Part shown: positions 45,615-54,093 of the stretch, in pieces
Layout of the letters: the number at the start of each line of letters is the position of its first letter
How positions within the stretch are numbered: position 1 is the stretch's first letter
Origin: Phaeobacter porticola
GTDB lineage: Bacteria > Pseudomonadota > Alphaproteobacteria > Rhodobacterales > Rhodobacteraceae
DNA length: 64,000 nucleotides
NCBI RefSeq assembly: GCF_001888185.1
Contig: NZ_CP016366.1
Coordinates: 1-64,000, forward strand
Direction of reading: 5' to 3'
Notes under the pieces: model-generated
What the model was told of the DNA's origin: nothing
Seen by the model: only the letters and a program-made list of their open reading frames with translations
Database searches by the model: none
Translations under genes and position numbers: made by a program

Positions 45615-47045
45615 ATGTATCTCGATCTCAACCTCTTTATCGATGGCCAGTGGCGGAAGGCGGAGCGCAGTATCGCGGTCGTGAACCCGGCCAGCGAAGA
45701 AGAATTGGGGCAACTGCCCTGCGCCGGTCGCGTGGATCTGGAGGATGCGCTGGCGGCGGCGGAGCGAGGGCTGGCGGTCTGGAGTCGCACCGCGCCGCGT
45801 GAACGTGCCGATATCATCCTGCGCGCCGCCGCGCTGATGCGCGAGCGGCAGGAAGAGATTGCGCAGACCATCACATCCGAGCACGGTAAGCCGCTTGCGC
45901 AGGCCCGGCTGGAGGTTATCCGTGGCGCTGAGTTTTTTGAATGGGATGCAGGTGAGGCGATGCGAGCCTATGGGCGTGTCATTCCGGCGGCGGCGGGCTC
46001 AAAACTGTCAGTCCATCATCATCCTATCGGAGTGGTTGCTGCGTTCTCACCGTGGAACTTCCCGATGAGCCAACCTGCTCGCAAGGTTGCGGGGGCGCTG
46101 GCATCGGGCTGTTCGATTATTCTGAAGGCGGCCGAGGAAACGCCCGGCGGCGCGGTGCATATCGTGCGTGCGTTTAAGGATGCGGGCCTTCCGGCCGGTG
46201 TGCTGAACCTAGTGTTCGGAGTGCCTTCAGAGATCTCTGAATATCTGATCCCACAGCCGGCGGTAAAGCTCGTGGCTCTGACCGGGTCCACTGCCGTAGG
46301 GCGCCAGCTGACAAGTCTTGCTGCCAGGCACGACACCCGCGCGCTGATGGAGCTGGGCGGCCATGCGCCCGTCATTGTCTGCGAAGATGCGGATGTGGAA
46401 AAGGCTGCGGTCAGTGGCGCCATCCGCAAGATGCGCAATACCGGTCAGGTCTGCACCTCGCCGACCCGTTTTTTTGTTCATCAGAGCATTTTTGAGGAGT
46501 TCAAGGCCCGCTTCACCGAGCGCGCCGCCTCAACCGTCGTTGGCAACGGCGTGGAGCCAGGCGTCGAGATGGGGCCAACCGCTAACGAGCGCCGCCTCCC
46601 GGTGCTGACGGCGCTGGTCGAGGATGCGGTCGCCAAGGGCGCCGAGCTGCTGACCGGCGGTGCACGGCTGGGCGACCTGGGCTATTTCTTTCAGCCTACT
46701 GTGCTGGCCAATGTTCCGCCTGAGGCACGGATCATGCAGGAGGAGCCCTTTGGGCCGATTGCGGTGCTGAATCCGGTGGCGGATCTGGATGCAGCCATCG
46801 CCGCCGCAAATGCGGTGCCCTACGGGCTGGCGGGCTACGGCATGACAAACCGCGCCGACTACATCGACCGGATGATCGACGAAGTCGAGGTCGGCAACCT
46901 TTCGATCAACACGCTGGAGGCCTCTCTACCGGAAACCCCCTTTGGCGGGGTCAAGGCCAGCGGCCATGGCCGCGAAGGCGGCGCCGAGGGCTTGGACAGC
47001 TATCTGACTGTCAAGAACGTTTGGCATGCCCGCAGCATCGCCTGA
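45615..47045 (+). CDS. NAD(P)-dependent aldehyde dehydrogenase
   Basis: 476 residues, ALDH superfamily. SPWNFPM (catalytic Asn), ELGGHAPVIV (Glu) and the catalytic Cys in NTGQVCTSPTRFFV are present. PFGGVKASGHGREGG is at the C-terminus. The sequence resembles the succinate-semialdehyde/aldehyde dehydrogenase branch more than classical 2-aminomuconate-semialdehyde dehydrogenases. ATG 45615 has AGGAGG. It lies 45 bases before haaO in the same transcript, so its likely substrate is the semialdehyde formed from 3-hydroxyanthranilate or a derivative of it. Confidence 0.9.
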   Translation: MYLDLNLFIDGQWRKAERSIAVVNPASEEELGQLPCAGRVDLEDALAAAERGLAVWSRTAPRERADIILRAAALMRERQEEIAQTITSEHGKPLAQARLEVIRGAEFFEWDAGEAMRAYGRVIPAAAGSKLSVHHHPIGVVAAFSPWNFPMSQPARKVAGALASGCSIILKAAEETPGGAVHIVRAFKDAGLPAGVLNLVFGVPSEISEYLIPQPAVKLVALTGSTAVGRQLTSLAARHDTRALMELGGHAPVIVCEDADVEKAAVSGAIRKMRNTGQVCTSPTRFFVHQSIFEEFKARFTERAASTVVGNGVEPGVEMGPTANERRLPVLTALVEDAVAKGAELLTGGARLGDLGYFFQPTVLANVPPEARIMQEEPFGPIAVLNPVADLDAAIAAANAVPYGLAGYGMTNRADYIDRMIDEVEVGNLSINTLEASLPETPFGGVKASGHGREGGAEGLDSYLTVKNVWHARSIA

Positions 47046-47090
47046 ACCGCCGAGCGCAAGGCAACAGTTACAGTCCAAAGGAGATCAAAT

Positions 47091-47657
47091 ATGTCCAATC
47101 ATCCCACTCTGAAGCCTTTCAATTTTCAAAAGTGGCTGGCCGAGAACGCGGACAAGCTGAAACCGCCGGTTGGCAATCAGCTGCTGCACAAGGACGGCGA
47201 CGGCATGATTGTTATGGTGGTCGGCGGCCCCAACACCCGCTGCGATTTTCATGATGATCCAGTGGAGGAATGGTTCTTTCAGCAGAAGGGCGACATGATG
47301 ATCAAAATCGCGGATGGCGGTAAGATCTATGATGTGCCGGTGCGAGAGGGTGAGGTGTTCATGTTGCCGCCGCATGTGCGCCATGCGCCGCAACGCCCAC
47401 AGGAGGGATCAATCGGCATCGTCGTCGAAGCGCCGCGCCAGCCCGGTATGAAAGAGGGCTTTGAGTGGTTTTGCTTCAACTGCGAGGCGCTGGTTCACCG
47501 TGAAGAGGTCACGCTGGATGGTACAGACGGCATCGTCTCGGCATTGCCCAAGATTTACGAGGCATTCCACTCCAATATCGAGGCGCGCACTTGCAAGACT
47601 TGTGGTGAGGTCCATCCAGGCAAGGGCAAGCCGCCGCAGGGATGGGTGCAACTTTGA
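47091..47657 (+). CDS. haaO: 3-Hydroxyanthranilate 3,4-dioxygenase
   Basis: 188 residues, cupin dioxygenase that opens the ring of 3-hydroxyanthranilate to ACMS. The catalytic iron ligands are His54, Glu60 and His98. Arg50 and Arg102 fit the substrate-carboxylate binders. Cys128/Cys131 and Cys168/Cys171 form the second, rubredoxin-like iron site of bacterial enzymes. GGAG before ATG 47091. Follows the aldehyde dehydrogenase. The gene symbol nbaC is also used for this enzyme. Confidence 0.96.
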   Translation: MSNHPTLKPFNFQKWLAENADKLKPPVGNQLLHKDGDGMIVMVVGGPNTRCDFHDDPVEEWFFQQKGDMMIKIADGGKIYDVPVREGEVFMLPPHVRHAPQRPQEGSIGIVVEAPRQPGMKEGFEWFCFNCEALVHREEVTLDGTDGIVSALPKIYEAFHSNIEARTCKTCGEVHPGKGKPPQGWVQL

Positions 47658-48030
47658 ATTGACCCCCCAGTACGGGGCCGTCGGCAATTCTGACTGCGCG
47701 GTGATCACCACGGCGCGCGCAGTTGGTAGCTTTGTTTTCAATATGCTGAGGCGACGGGGAGGAAGCTGGAAATATCCATGCAAGCTATCTCCTCGATCAT
47801 CTTGCAAAGGCTCCGTCAAAGCCTTTGCTCAAAATTGACTACGGTGGCGATAGCCTCGCCATTACTGCCGAGATCGGCTTGGGCGCTCTCTCAAAAAATT
47901 ACTGGAAATCGTCACAAGCCTGAAGGCGCGAGAACTCGGGAGTGATCCGCCTCGAAGAACGGCTCGATGCCGCGTGCACCGGCGGTGAGGAGCAGCGCAG
48001 GCTATCATCTGCGCCGCTGGTTAACTGTGG
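47658..48030. other. Gap after haaO
   Basis: About 370 bp. Plus-strand fragments from about 47790 to 48000 look faintly coding (KPLLKIDYGGDSLAITAEIGLGAL...), perhaps a gene remnant, but no family, start or element can be named. Confidence 0.3.
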
Positions 48031-48240
48031 TCAGTCGTTGTTGACCAGGTCCTTCAGTTCATCCGCAATCTGCGTATCGGCATCGGCTTTGTCTACTTGG
48101 TCAGCCAGATCCCCCTTTAGCGCGCCTTCTGTGTCTGCATGGGTGGGATCACCGTTTTCACCCGCACGGTTTTTCAAAGGGATATGCTGTTCAGATCCAT
48201 TCAGATCATACAGCTGCTCTTTCGGTTCGAACTTTGTCAC
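48031..48240 (-). CDS. Small acidic hypothetical protein
   Basis: 69 residues, very acidic and hydrophilic (MTKFEPKEQLYDLNG..., ending DELKDLVNND). Probably disordered. The GTG start at 48240 has AGGAG eight bases upstream, which supports translation. No family recognised and no operon partner. From 48241 to 48655 I see no further gene. Confidence 0.55.
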   Translation of the reverse strand: MTKFEPKEQLYDLNGSEQHIPLKNRAGENGDPTHADTEGALKGDLADQVDKADADTQIADELKDLVNND

Positions 48241-48655
48241 GGAACTTGCTCCTGTTCAGCTCAGATCAGCCGACGACCGCCGGCTTAGCTGCGTTTGATT
48301 GATATACAAGTAGAACAGTCGACGCGGAAGAAGGTTCCTGCCACCCGCCAATCCAAGCTGTTTTTTTAGCATCTTATCCGACTGCTCGCGGTCAAATCGC
48401 TGATGTCAGGAAACAGTTCTCACTTGCAGGTAGGGGCGCTGTCTGCCAAGGTGGCAATCTTCAACTATGTATGGCTTCTGAAACCCGCCCCGACGACACT
48501 CTGCCAGAGGCGAGAAAGTGGCAAAAAATCAGAGCATTTGTGAACTCAAGATGCAGCTGCCCTTCGCTGCACGCTGTCTGAACCGGTAAGATGCGGACGA
48601 AGCTGACGTTGAGCTGTCTAAATTCAATGTCGGCTTGTAGTGGTCGAGCGAAAAA

Positions 48656-49108
48656 TCACTGAAGGTTCTCAACAACTTTCCAGAATTCGGCCCACGCTGT
48701 TCTTTGTTCAGAGGGAACCCCATCTTCATTATCATTGACTAACTGCTCAGGAGTTGCCCAAGCAACACTTAGAGGTCGCGCAGCGCGGCATAATTGCTCC
48801 GCTTGTTCTTTAGAGATTTCGCTGCCCGAGATCAGCGTTAAGCCCTCGTCATCCTCTGAAATTTGCTGCAACGCATCGAGGTGAGTTCGCAGGTCAGCGC
48901 TCTTCGCATCTTCTGGAAACGCAGCAATAAGTGTCTCAAAAGTAGCCAAGTCTTGTTCGCGCGCTCCTTGGCAGGCCCATTTAATAGCGATAGGATGCAA
49001 GATAAAATCAAAGCCAAAAAATACGTTGATTTCCGGATTTGATTGAGCGGAAGCAACCGAAGCCATCATGCTGACTGAGAAAGCTATTCGTTTGGTTGCT
49101 CTAATCAT
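48656..49108 (-). CDS. Exported hypothetical protein
   Basis: 150 residues. Signal peptide of about 21 residues ending VASA, then a soluble mixed domain with two Cys (WACQG, LCRAA) that could form a disulphide in the periplasm. Not recognised. ATG 49108 is used; a GTG lies one codon upstream. Confidence 0.6.
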   Translation of the reverse strand: MIRATKRIAFSVSMMASVASAQSNPEINVFFGFDFILHPIAIKWACQGAREQDLATFETLIAAFPEDAKSADLRTHLDALQQISEDDEGLTLISGSEISKEQAEQLCRAARPLSVAWATPEQLVNDNEDGVPSEQRTAWAEFWKVVENLQ

Positions 49109-49470
49109 CACAAATACTTTTAGGAGTGAACATTGGCGTCACCATGTTGCCACTGAAGCCCTTTGGCAATCCCCAGACGCGCAAGTCGAGGTCGTCTAAG
49201 CCGACGTTCGCGACGAGCGCAGCATCGGTCAGAACGGGCTCACAACCGACCGATGCCCATGCGGCAATGCCATTGCGGCGGGATGAACGAGACCGGCCAT
49301 TCGCCAATCTCGCCAAAACCATGATTTTGCAGGGGATCTGACGATACGCTGCCGTTGGATGTCAATGAGCCGATGTTCAGGGCGTAGGCGGCGAAATCTG
49401 ATAACGAGCCCACTTCAACGAATGCTGCGGGTTGAATAATTGGCGGCTTTGGTCGCATGGGCCAAAACGC
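49101..49470 (-). pseudogene. Degenerate unrecognised coding remnant
   Basis: Two minus-strand frames read like one protein joined by a frameshift near 49270: KPPIIQPAAFVEVGSLSDFA then SDPLQNHGFGEIGEWPVSFIPP, continuing as IAAWASVGCEPVLTDAALVA then GLDDLDLRVWGLPKGFSGN. No family assigned. The 25-codon frame 49543-49620 before the MFS gene overlaps its start (TGATG) and may be a leader or stub. Confidence 0.35.
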
Positions 49471-49619
49471 GTCCCACGAAGGTATGTTTCCTCATGGAGT
49501 GCTGGTGGCGTTAGCCGAACATCAGTAGTGTTCGGTCTGATCATGGTGCTAAAAGATTTGAGAACCACTTTGAACGGACGTGTCTCCGACAAGCACATCT
49601 TTAGCAAAGGGGTTTCCTG

Positions 49620-50837
49620 ATGAGCCGCGCCGAACGTTTAGCTCTGTATGTCGCGCTGACTGCGATCACTGCTCTCGCCATTGACGGTGTCCTTCCCGCA
49701 ATGCCGATGATCGAGGCTGCCTTCCCGCCATCACCGCCATTCTCGGGCGCTCAGATCGTTACCGCCTTTGTGCTTGGTATGGCTATCGGTGAACTGGTGA
49801 TTGGACCATTCAGCGATGCGGCGGGGAGGCGCCCTGCGGTGATTGTTGGTCTTGCTATCTTTGTCTTTGGCACCGTCGTCGCCGCCACCGCGGACAGTTT
49901 CTCGGCGGTGATTATTGGCCGTTTTTTTCAAGGTGTGGGTGTTGCCGGACCGAAAATCGGTACGCGCGCAATGATCCGTGACCGCTACGCTGGCTCTGAC
50001 ATGGCTAAGGTCATGTCCGTCATCTTCACCTTGCTCATCCTCGTCCCAATGATTGCGCCCGCCATAGGTGCCGCTGTCGCGGCGTTCGTCGGCTGGCGTG
50101 GTATATTTTGGGCATATCTGACATTGACTGCCGGTCTTGGCACCTGGCTGTGGATCCGCCATCCTGAGACACTGACCCTCGAAAGAAGAGTGCCTTTGCA
50201 ACCTCGGCGGTTAGCGCGAAACATCAAGATAGTTGCAAGTCGCCTCGACGTCATGCCTGTGGTGATCGCCACTGGTTTCGTTTTTGGAGCGCAGCTAACC
50301 TATTTTGCAGTGGCTGCGGATATCTTCATCGTTTTGTACAGACTTCCAGAGATGATGCCCGCGCTATTTGCTGTCCTTGCCACAGGCACGGGCGCAGCGC
50401 TCCTCTTGAACGTTCGCCTCGTTGGGCGCACTGGCATGGAGGTCCCGATACTCTCCGGCCTACTTCTGCTAGGCGCATCGGGAGTGGGCCTCCTTACGGT
50501 TGCGGCGCTCACGGATGGTCACCCCCAGCTGGCGGCTTTGCTCGGTATAGCGTGGTTTGGGTTCTTCGCTCTCGGTCTCTTGTTCGGCAACCTCAACGCA
50601 TTCGCCATGCGTCCACTTGGGGATTTAGCAGGGCTCGGATCTTCGATAATTGCGTCAGTCTCTAGCATCGTGGCATTTGCTTTCGCCTCAGCGATAGAGT
50701 TGGTAGCAGAGGGGCCGGTTTGGGCCGTCGCCTGGGCATTCATACTCGCCGCGCTGCTATCCGCCGTCTTCATGCTGGTGGCTCTCCCAGATGGATCTCG
50801 CAAGCGGCTCCTCCGCATCATCAGCAGTCGCAGGTGA
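49620..50837 (+). CDS. MFS multidrug exporter, Bcr/CflA type
   Basis: 405 residues with 12 membrane helices. Typical drug:H+ antiporter features: D22 in the first helix (TALAIDGVLPAMP), GPFSDAAGRRPAV as motif A, and GRFFQGVGVAGPKIGTRAMIRDRYAG as motif C-like and loop region. Probably exports a toxic compound. No nearby repressor. Confidence 0.9.
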   Translation: MSRAERLALYVALTAITALAIDGVLPAMPMIEAAFPPSPPFSGAQIVTAFVLGMAIGELVIGPFSDAAGRRPAVIVGLAIFVFGTVVAATADSFSAVIIGRFFQGVGVAGPKIGTRAMIRDRYAGSDMAKVMSVIFTLLILVPMIAPAIGAAVAAFVGWRGIFWAYLTLTAGLGTWLWIRHPETLTLERRVPLQPRRLARNIKIVASRLDVMPVVIATGFVFGAQLTYFAVAADIFIVLYRLPEMMPALFAVLATGTGAALLLNVRLVGRTGMEVPILSGLLLLGASGVGLLTVAALTDGHPQLAALLGIAWFGFFALGLLFGNLNAFAMRPLGDLAGLGSSIIASVSSIVAFAFASAIELVAEGPVWAVAWAFILAALLSAVFMLVALPDGSRKRLLRIISSRR

Positions 50838-50840
50838 TCT

Positions 50841-51065
50841 TCAGTTCGATATGAAACCGCGCCTTTTTTGCGAGTATTTGTTGAAGCGGACTTTGGCGCA
50901 ACCGCAGCGAAAGTTCATTTTGTCCCGCCTCTGCCGACCTTGACCTAGATCGCGGTGATGCGAGAATTGCGGGAGGGTCGCGGCAAGGGCAAGGTGGGCG
51001 CGGTAGGCTTCGCGGGCAGACTGGGCCTTTTGCAGCCGGTCTGCTTCGTCCAGTTGGAATTTCAC
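50841..51065 (-). CDS. Short open frame of doubtful status
   Basis: 74 codons (MKFQLDEADRLQKAQSAREAYRAHLALAATLPQF...), convergent with the MFS gene. The first 40 residues look helical and coding, the rest does not. The frame is open upstream without a start, suggesting a remnant. Nothing else is seen in 50838-51147. Confidence 0.3.
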   Translation of the reverse strand: MKFQLDEADRLQKAQSAREAYRAHLALAATLPQFSHHRDLGQGRQRRDKMNFRCGCAKVRFNKYSQKRRGFISN

Positions 51066-51147
51066 GCCGATCAGGCGGCTACTGCAACCAGAGCGGTCAC
51101 GGTTGCCGCACCCGCTTCAACCGAAGGTGCATGGCGTGACAGCCACC

Positions 51148-52218
51148 TCATACTGCGGGCATTTGTTGTGTGGCACAGTGGATACCGCCACCCATCTCGC
51201 CCAACGGGTCTACGTTCAAGGTGATGATGTCATGGCTTGGGTAATGTTTGGCCAAGGCGTCTTTGGCGATTTGATCAGTCTCGGGGTCCCCGAATTGGGC
51301 CGCGACCACACCACCGTTGCAAACGTAGTAGTTGGCGTAGGAGGCAACAAAATCGATGCTCTCGATGCGACGGCGGACAGGCTCGGGGATGACGTCAACT
51401 TCAAGTCCTTCCGCGACAAGGAGATCATGTGTATCAGCCGCTGCCGCGTGAAACGGATCGGACATATCGAGTTCGTCGGGAAGATTGATCAGCACACGAC
51501 CCGGCCCCGTAAATCGCGCAAGACTGTCGATGTGATAGTCCGTGATATCTTCGCCCCATACGCCCTCAGACCAAATCATCCGCTCAGCACCATAGGCCCG
51601 CAAAAGGCGGGCTTCGACCTCATCGCGCGAAAGCCCCGGATTGCGATTGTCGTTCACCCAAGAGCTTTCGTGGGCAAGCAACAAGCCGCGACCATCTTGC
51701 TCGACGCCGCCTGCTTCACCGCGTAAGCTTGTGGAAAGAAAATCTAATCCAAGGCGATTTGCGACTTGTTCAGCGATCTGACTATCGCGCACATTGACCT
51801 GTTTTTCACCCCAGCCGTTAAACTGGATATGTCTCACGGCGATGCCACCTTTACCATCTACCACAAAGATTGGCCCAGCATCGCGACACCACAGATCTTC
51901 GGTTGGAACATCCCAAAGTTCAACGCGTTCCGATAGCTTCCGGCGTGCGCCCGCGTGATCGGCGTTTGCCGCCAGCATTGTGACCGGCTCAAATTCCGAG
52001 ATGACATTGGCGATATTCGCAATCGTTTGTTGCGCCATGTCCAGAAAGAGCCCATCGGGATGGACACGCCGATTAACGGGCCACTGCATAAAGGTGCGCT
52101 GGTGCTGTGCTTCTTCGGGCGGGACATAGAAACCATCACCGGACTGCGCAAAAGAGGGCCCTGCTAAAGTCATCGCGCCCAGGGCTCCCATCCCGCCAAT
52201 TACATCACGTCTAAACAT
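51148..52218 (-). CDS. Tat-exported agmatine deiminase/peptidyl-arginine-deiminase-family protein
   Basis: 356 residues. The N-terminus MFRRDVIGGMGALGAMTLAGPSFAQ is a twin-arginine-type signal (RRD), so the enzyme probably works in the periplasm. The family core is intact: FMQWPVNRR, DLWCRDAGPIFVV, NGWGEK, the His of YHIDSLARF and the catalytic Cys in GGGIHCATQQMP. The family hydrolyses guanidino groups (agmatine to N-carbamoylputrescine). ATG 52218 has TAGGA upstream. Export is unusual for agmatine deiminases. Confidence 0.88.
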   Translation of the reverse strand: MFRRDVIGGMGALGAMTLAGPSFAQSGDGFYVPPEEAQHQRTFMQWPVNRRVHPDGLFLDMAQQTIANIANVISEFEPVTMLAANADHAGARRKLSERVELWDVPTEDLWCRDAGPIFVVDGKGGIAVRHIQFNGWGEKQVNVRDSQIAEQVANRLGLDFLSTSLRGEAGGVEQDGRGLLLAHESSWVNDNRNPGLSRDEVEARLLRAYGAERMIWSEGVWGEDITDYHIDSLARFTGPGRVLINLPDELDMSDPFHAAAADTHDLLVAEGLEVDVIPEPVRRRIESIDFVASYANYYVCNGGVVAAQFGDPETDQIAKDALAKHYPSHDIITLNVDPLGEMGGGIHCATQQMPAV

Positions 52219-52243
52219 TGTCCTACGCCTTATTGTCTGGGTC

Positions 52244-52400
52244 TCAGTTTGCTGCGGTTTTGTCGAATAGGCCTTCAAGATGCGCAATGAACTCTGTGCA
52301 GAACGTAATCGAGACATCTTCTGGATCATAAAACGCATTCGCGTCACCGCAGGATTCAACTTTGACTATATCAACACAGAGGTGATCGGTTCCAGCATTA
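52244..52400 (-). pseudogene. C-terminal fragment of a DUF4344-like protein
   Basis: The frame reads VESCGDANAFYDPEDVSITFCTEFIAHL, close to the conserved CG-x-NAFY-P...CxE end of DUF4344 putative metallopeptidases. The upstream part is replaced at about 52400 by an unrelated plus-strand fragment. Confidence 0.55.
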
Positions 52401-52416
52401 CGCAAGTGATGGCACG

Positions 52417-52785
52417 GTGATTGGCACTGAAGGCACGCTGGATCTCGGTACTCAGACAACAAATATGTTTGGCGCCGAAGGAGGGAAGGTGATCCTTCTT
52501 GAGGGCGGAGGGATTGCCGTAGCCTGGTGGACACTTGTTGATGGCGAGAGCAATTTGGCAGTGCAGAGCTTTGCGCTGGATGGCAGTGCCCTTACGGATG
52601 CCACTTTGATTTTGGCCGAGGGGTCATCGACCTTCGATCTTGACCAATATCCCAATGGTTCCATCGTGCTCACATGGGATGAGAATGGCAGTATCTACGA
52701 ACAATCTATTGACGCGCCACCACCGCCGATGACGGCGATCATCATCTGGACCTGTCGCGATTTGATGCCGGCCCGGGCGCTCGTT
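52417..52785 (+). pseudogene. Internal fragment of a large secreted (type I substrate) repeat protein
   Basis: About 105 residues of a repeat domain (GGGIAVAWWTLVDGE, QSFALDGSALTD, YPNGSIVLTWDENGS). These resemble the beta-sheet repeats in very large RTX-type adhesins. A frameshift follows at the Pro-rich end: the other frame reads ADDGDHHLDLSRFDAGPG. Both ends are cut. Confidence 0.5.
52745..52774 (+). repeat. Left copy of a 30-bp inverted repeat flanking the IS3 remnant
   Basis: Begins TCTGGACCTGTCGCG and ends GATGCCGGCCC. 29 of 30 bases match the complement of 54064-54093. Confidence 0.8.
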
Positions 52786-52958
52786 TAAGCCACCTTTTGT
52801 TCGAATGCGACCGGGCTTCCAGCCCAGTGCTGAGTGTCGGCGTCGCGGATTTTAGAAGCCGTTGATGTATTCAAAGATCGCCATCTCGGCTTGCCTGCGG
52901 GTTTCCCATGATCTTCGCCAGATCAATTCTGCCTTGATGGTTTTGAAGAACGTCTCGA

Positions 52959-53004
52959 CCACTGCTCGGCAGGCGATTTGCAGTGCAAATCTGCCGAGAG
53001 GGGC
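52959..53004 (-). repeat. Mini hairpin insertion 1
   Basis: 46 bp between CYDNA and VETFFK of orfB. Outer stem CTCGGCAG/CTGCCGAG, inner stem ATTTGCA/TGCAAAT. Confidence 0.75.
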
Positions 53005-53154
53005 CGCATTATCGTAGCAGTTTCCTGTCCCGCTCATCGATACCTTGAACCCGTTTTGGCGCAGGATCTTCTGATCGTCGTGAGAACAGTATTGCGATCC
53101 ACGATCCGTGTGGTGAATGCAGCCTTTTGGCGGTGACCGGCATGCGATGGCCAT

Positions 53155-53196
53155 CCACCGCCCGGCAGTGGTTTGCCTGCAAACCATGAGAGGGAT
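53155..53196 (-). repeat. Mini hairpin insertion 2
   Basis: 42 bp between RAL and MAIACRSPPKG of orfB. It has the same GAGAGGG and CCGCCCGGCAG ends as insertion 1 but a different inner stem, GGTTTGC/GCAAACC. Confidence 0.7.
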
Positions 53197-53383
53197 CAGC
53201 GCCCGGATCGCCAGATCCCGTTTCATTCGATTGCTCACCGCCCAGCCGATGACCCGCCTGGAATGCAGGTCCAGAATCACTGCGAGATACAGCCAGCCTT
53301 CACGGGGCCAGATATAGCTGATGTCACCTTGTGTTTGCGCGTTCTGACAACAGATATGCCGTTCTGGCGCATTAGGCGGCCCA

Positions 53384-53427
53384 CCACTGCCCGGCAGGCG
53401 AATGCAAAGCATTCTGCCGAGAGGGGC
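53384..53427 (-). repeat. Mini hairpin insertion 3
   Basis: 44 bp between DIGHR and GRLMRQNG of orfB. Ends nearly identical to insertion 1; inner stem GAATGC/GCATTC around AAA. Confidence 0.75.
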
Positions 53428-53652
53428 GACGGTGCCCGATATCCAGACCAATCTCTTTCAGCTCCTCCGTCATCCGTGGCCTGCCATAGCTGCCCAAGCT
53501 GAGGCGCAACTGTTCCTTGATATGCGCCAGTGCCACCAGATCACTGCGCTGTCTGCAGCTGGCCGGACGGCTGCGGAAGGCCCGCAGACCGCGCGGACCA
53601 ACATCCATGACATCACACAGCCGGTGGGTGGGAAAGCTGTCGCGGTGTTCCT

Positions 53653-53695
53653 CCCCTTCCGGGACATTGCTACGCAATGCCCTGCCGGGCAGTGG
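53653..53695 (+). repeat. Mini hairpin insertion 4, opposite orientation
   Basis: 43 bp between FRFIH and EHRDSFP of orfB. Ends CCCCTTCC and CTGCCGGGCAGTGG, inner stem CATTGC/GCAATG around TAC. Inverted relative to insertions 1-3. Confidence 0.7.
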
Positions 53696-53744
53696 ATGAA
53701 CCTGAACCTCATGGCCTTTGGCCCGCGAAGAACTGCGTTGCCTT

Positions 53745-53788
53745 CATCGGGAAAACAGTCCCCCGGACTGTTTTCTGGTCCTCTTCAG
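53745..53788. repeat. Hairpin insertion 5 at the orfA/orfB junction
   Basis: About 44 bp between REIL and KATQFFAGQRP. It has an 11-bp perfect stem (GAAAACAGTCC and complement, loop CCC). Its flanking ends differ from insertions 1-4, so it may be another family. Confidence 0.6.
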
Positions 53789-54063
53789 TTTAAGATCTCC
53801 CTCTCCTCCTTGAGAATGCGGTTCTCACGTCGAAGCCGGTCATTCTCTTGGACCAGGCTCAAATCCTCGTGCGACACTACATCCGTGTCCCGGTGTGCCG
53901 TGATCCATTTGTTAAGCGTTGACAGGCCAACACCAGGATCATCAGCAACCTGCTTGCGGTTAAGCCCGCTGGTCAGCGCTATTCGCAACCGCATCAGCTC
54001 GGAATTCGTCCGTCCGGTTCGTGCCCATACCTCGTCTCCTTTGGTGCAGTAAATGCGATCAAA

Positions 54064-54093
54064 GGGCCGGCATCAAACCGCGACAGGTCCAGA
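54064..54093 (-). repeat. Right copy of the 30-bp inverted repeat
   Basis: Complement of 52745-52774 with one mismatch. It lies at the point where nnrS loses similarity. Confidence 0.8.

Larger units (their letters stand above)
52785..54060 (-). mobile_element. Decayed IS3-family element carrying five small hairpin insertions
   Basis: orfA (53785-54028) and orfB (52785-53712) of an IS3-type transposase. orfA begins MGTNRTDEFRADAV, loses frame, and continues RIALTSGLNRKQVADD...EEREIL. orfB begins MRFRFIH and keeps recognisable blocks (SYGRPRMTEELKEIGLDIGHR, YIWPREGWLYLAVILDLHSRRV, HHTDRGSQYCSHD, VETFFKTIKAELIWRR). It is broken by a nonsense codon after EYINGF, an internal deletion between KHKVT and DISYIW, and insertions at the five sites listed separately. 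Immobile. Confidence 0.88.

Noticed and set aside
53155-53427. CRISPR array, suggested by repeated hairpin units in the IS3 remnant
   Set aside because: The units are inserted in coding sequence at irregular distances and the intervals are transposase codons, not spacers.
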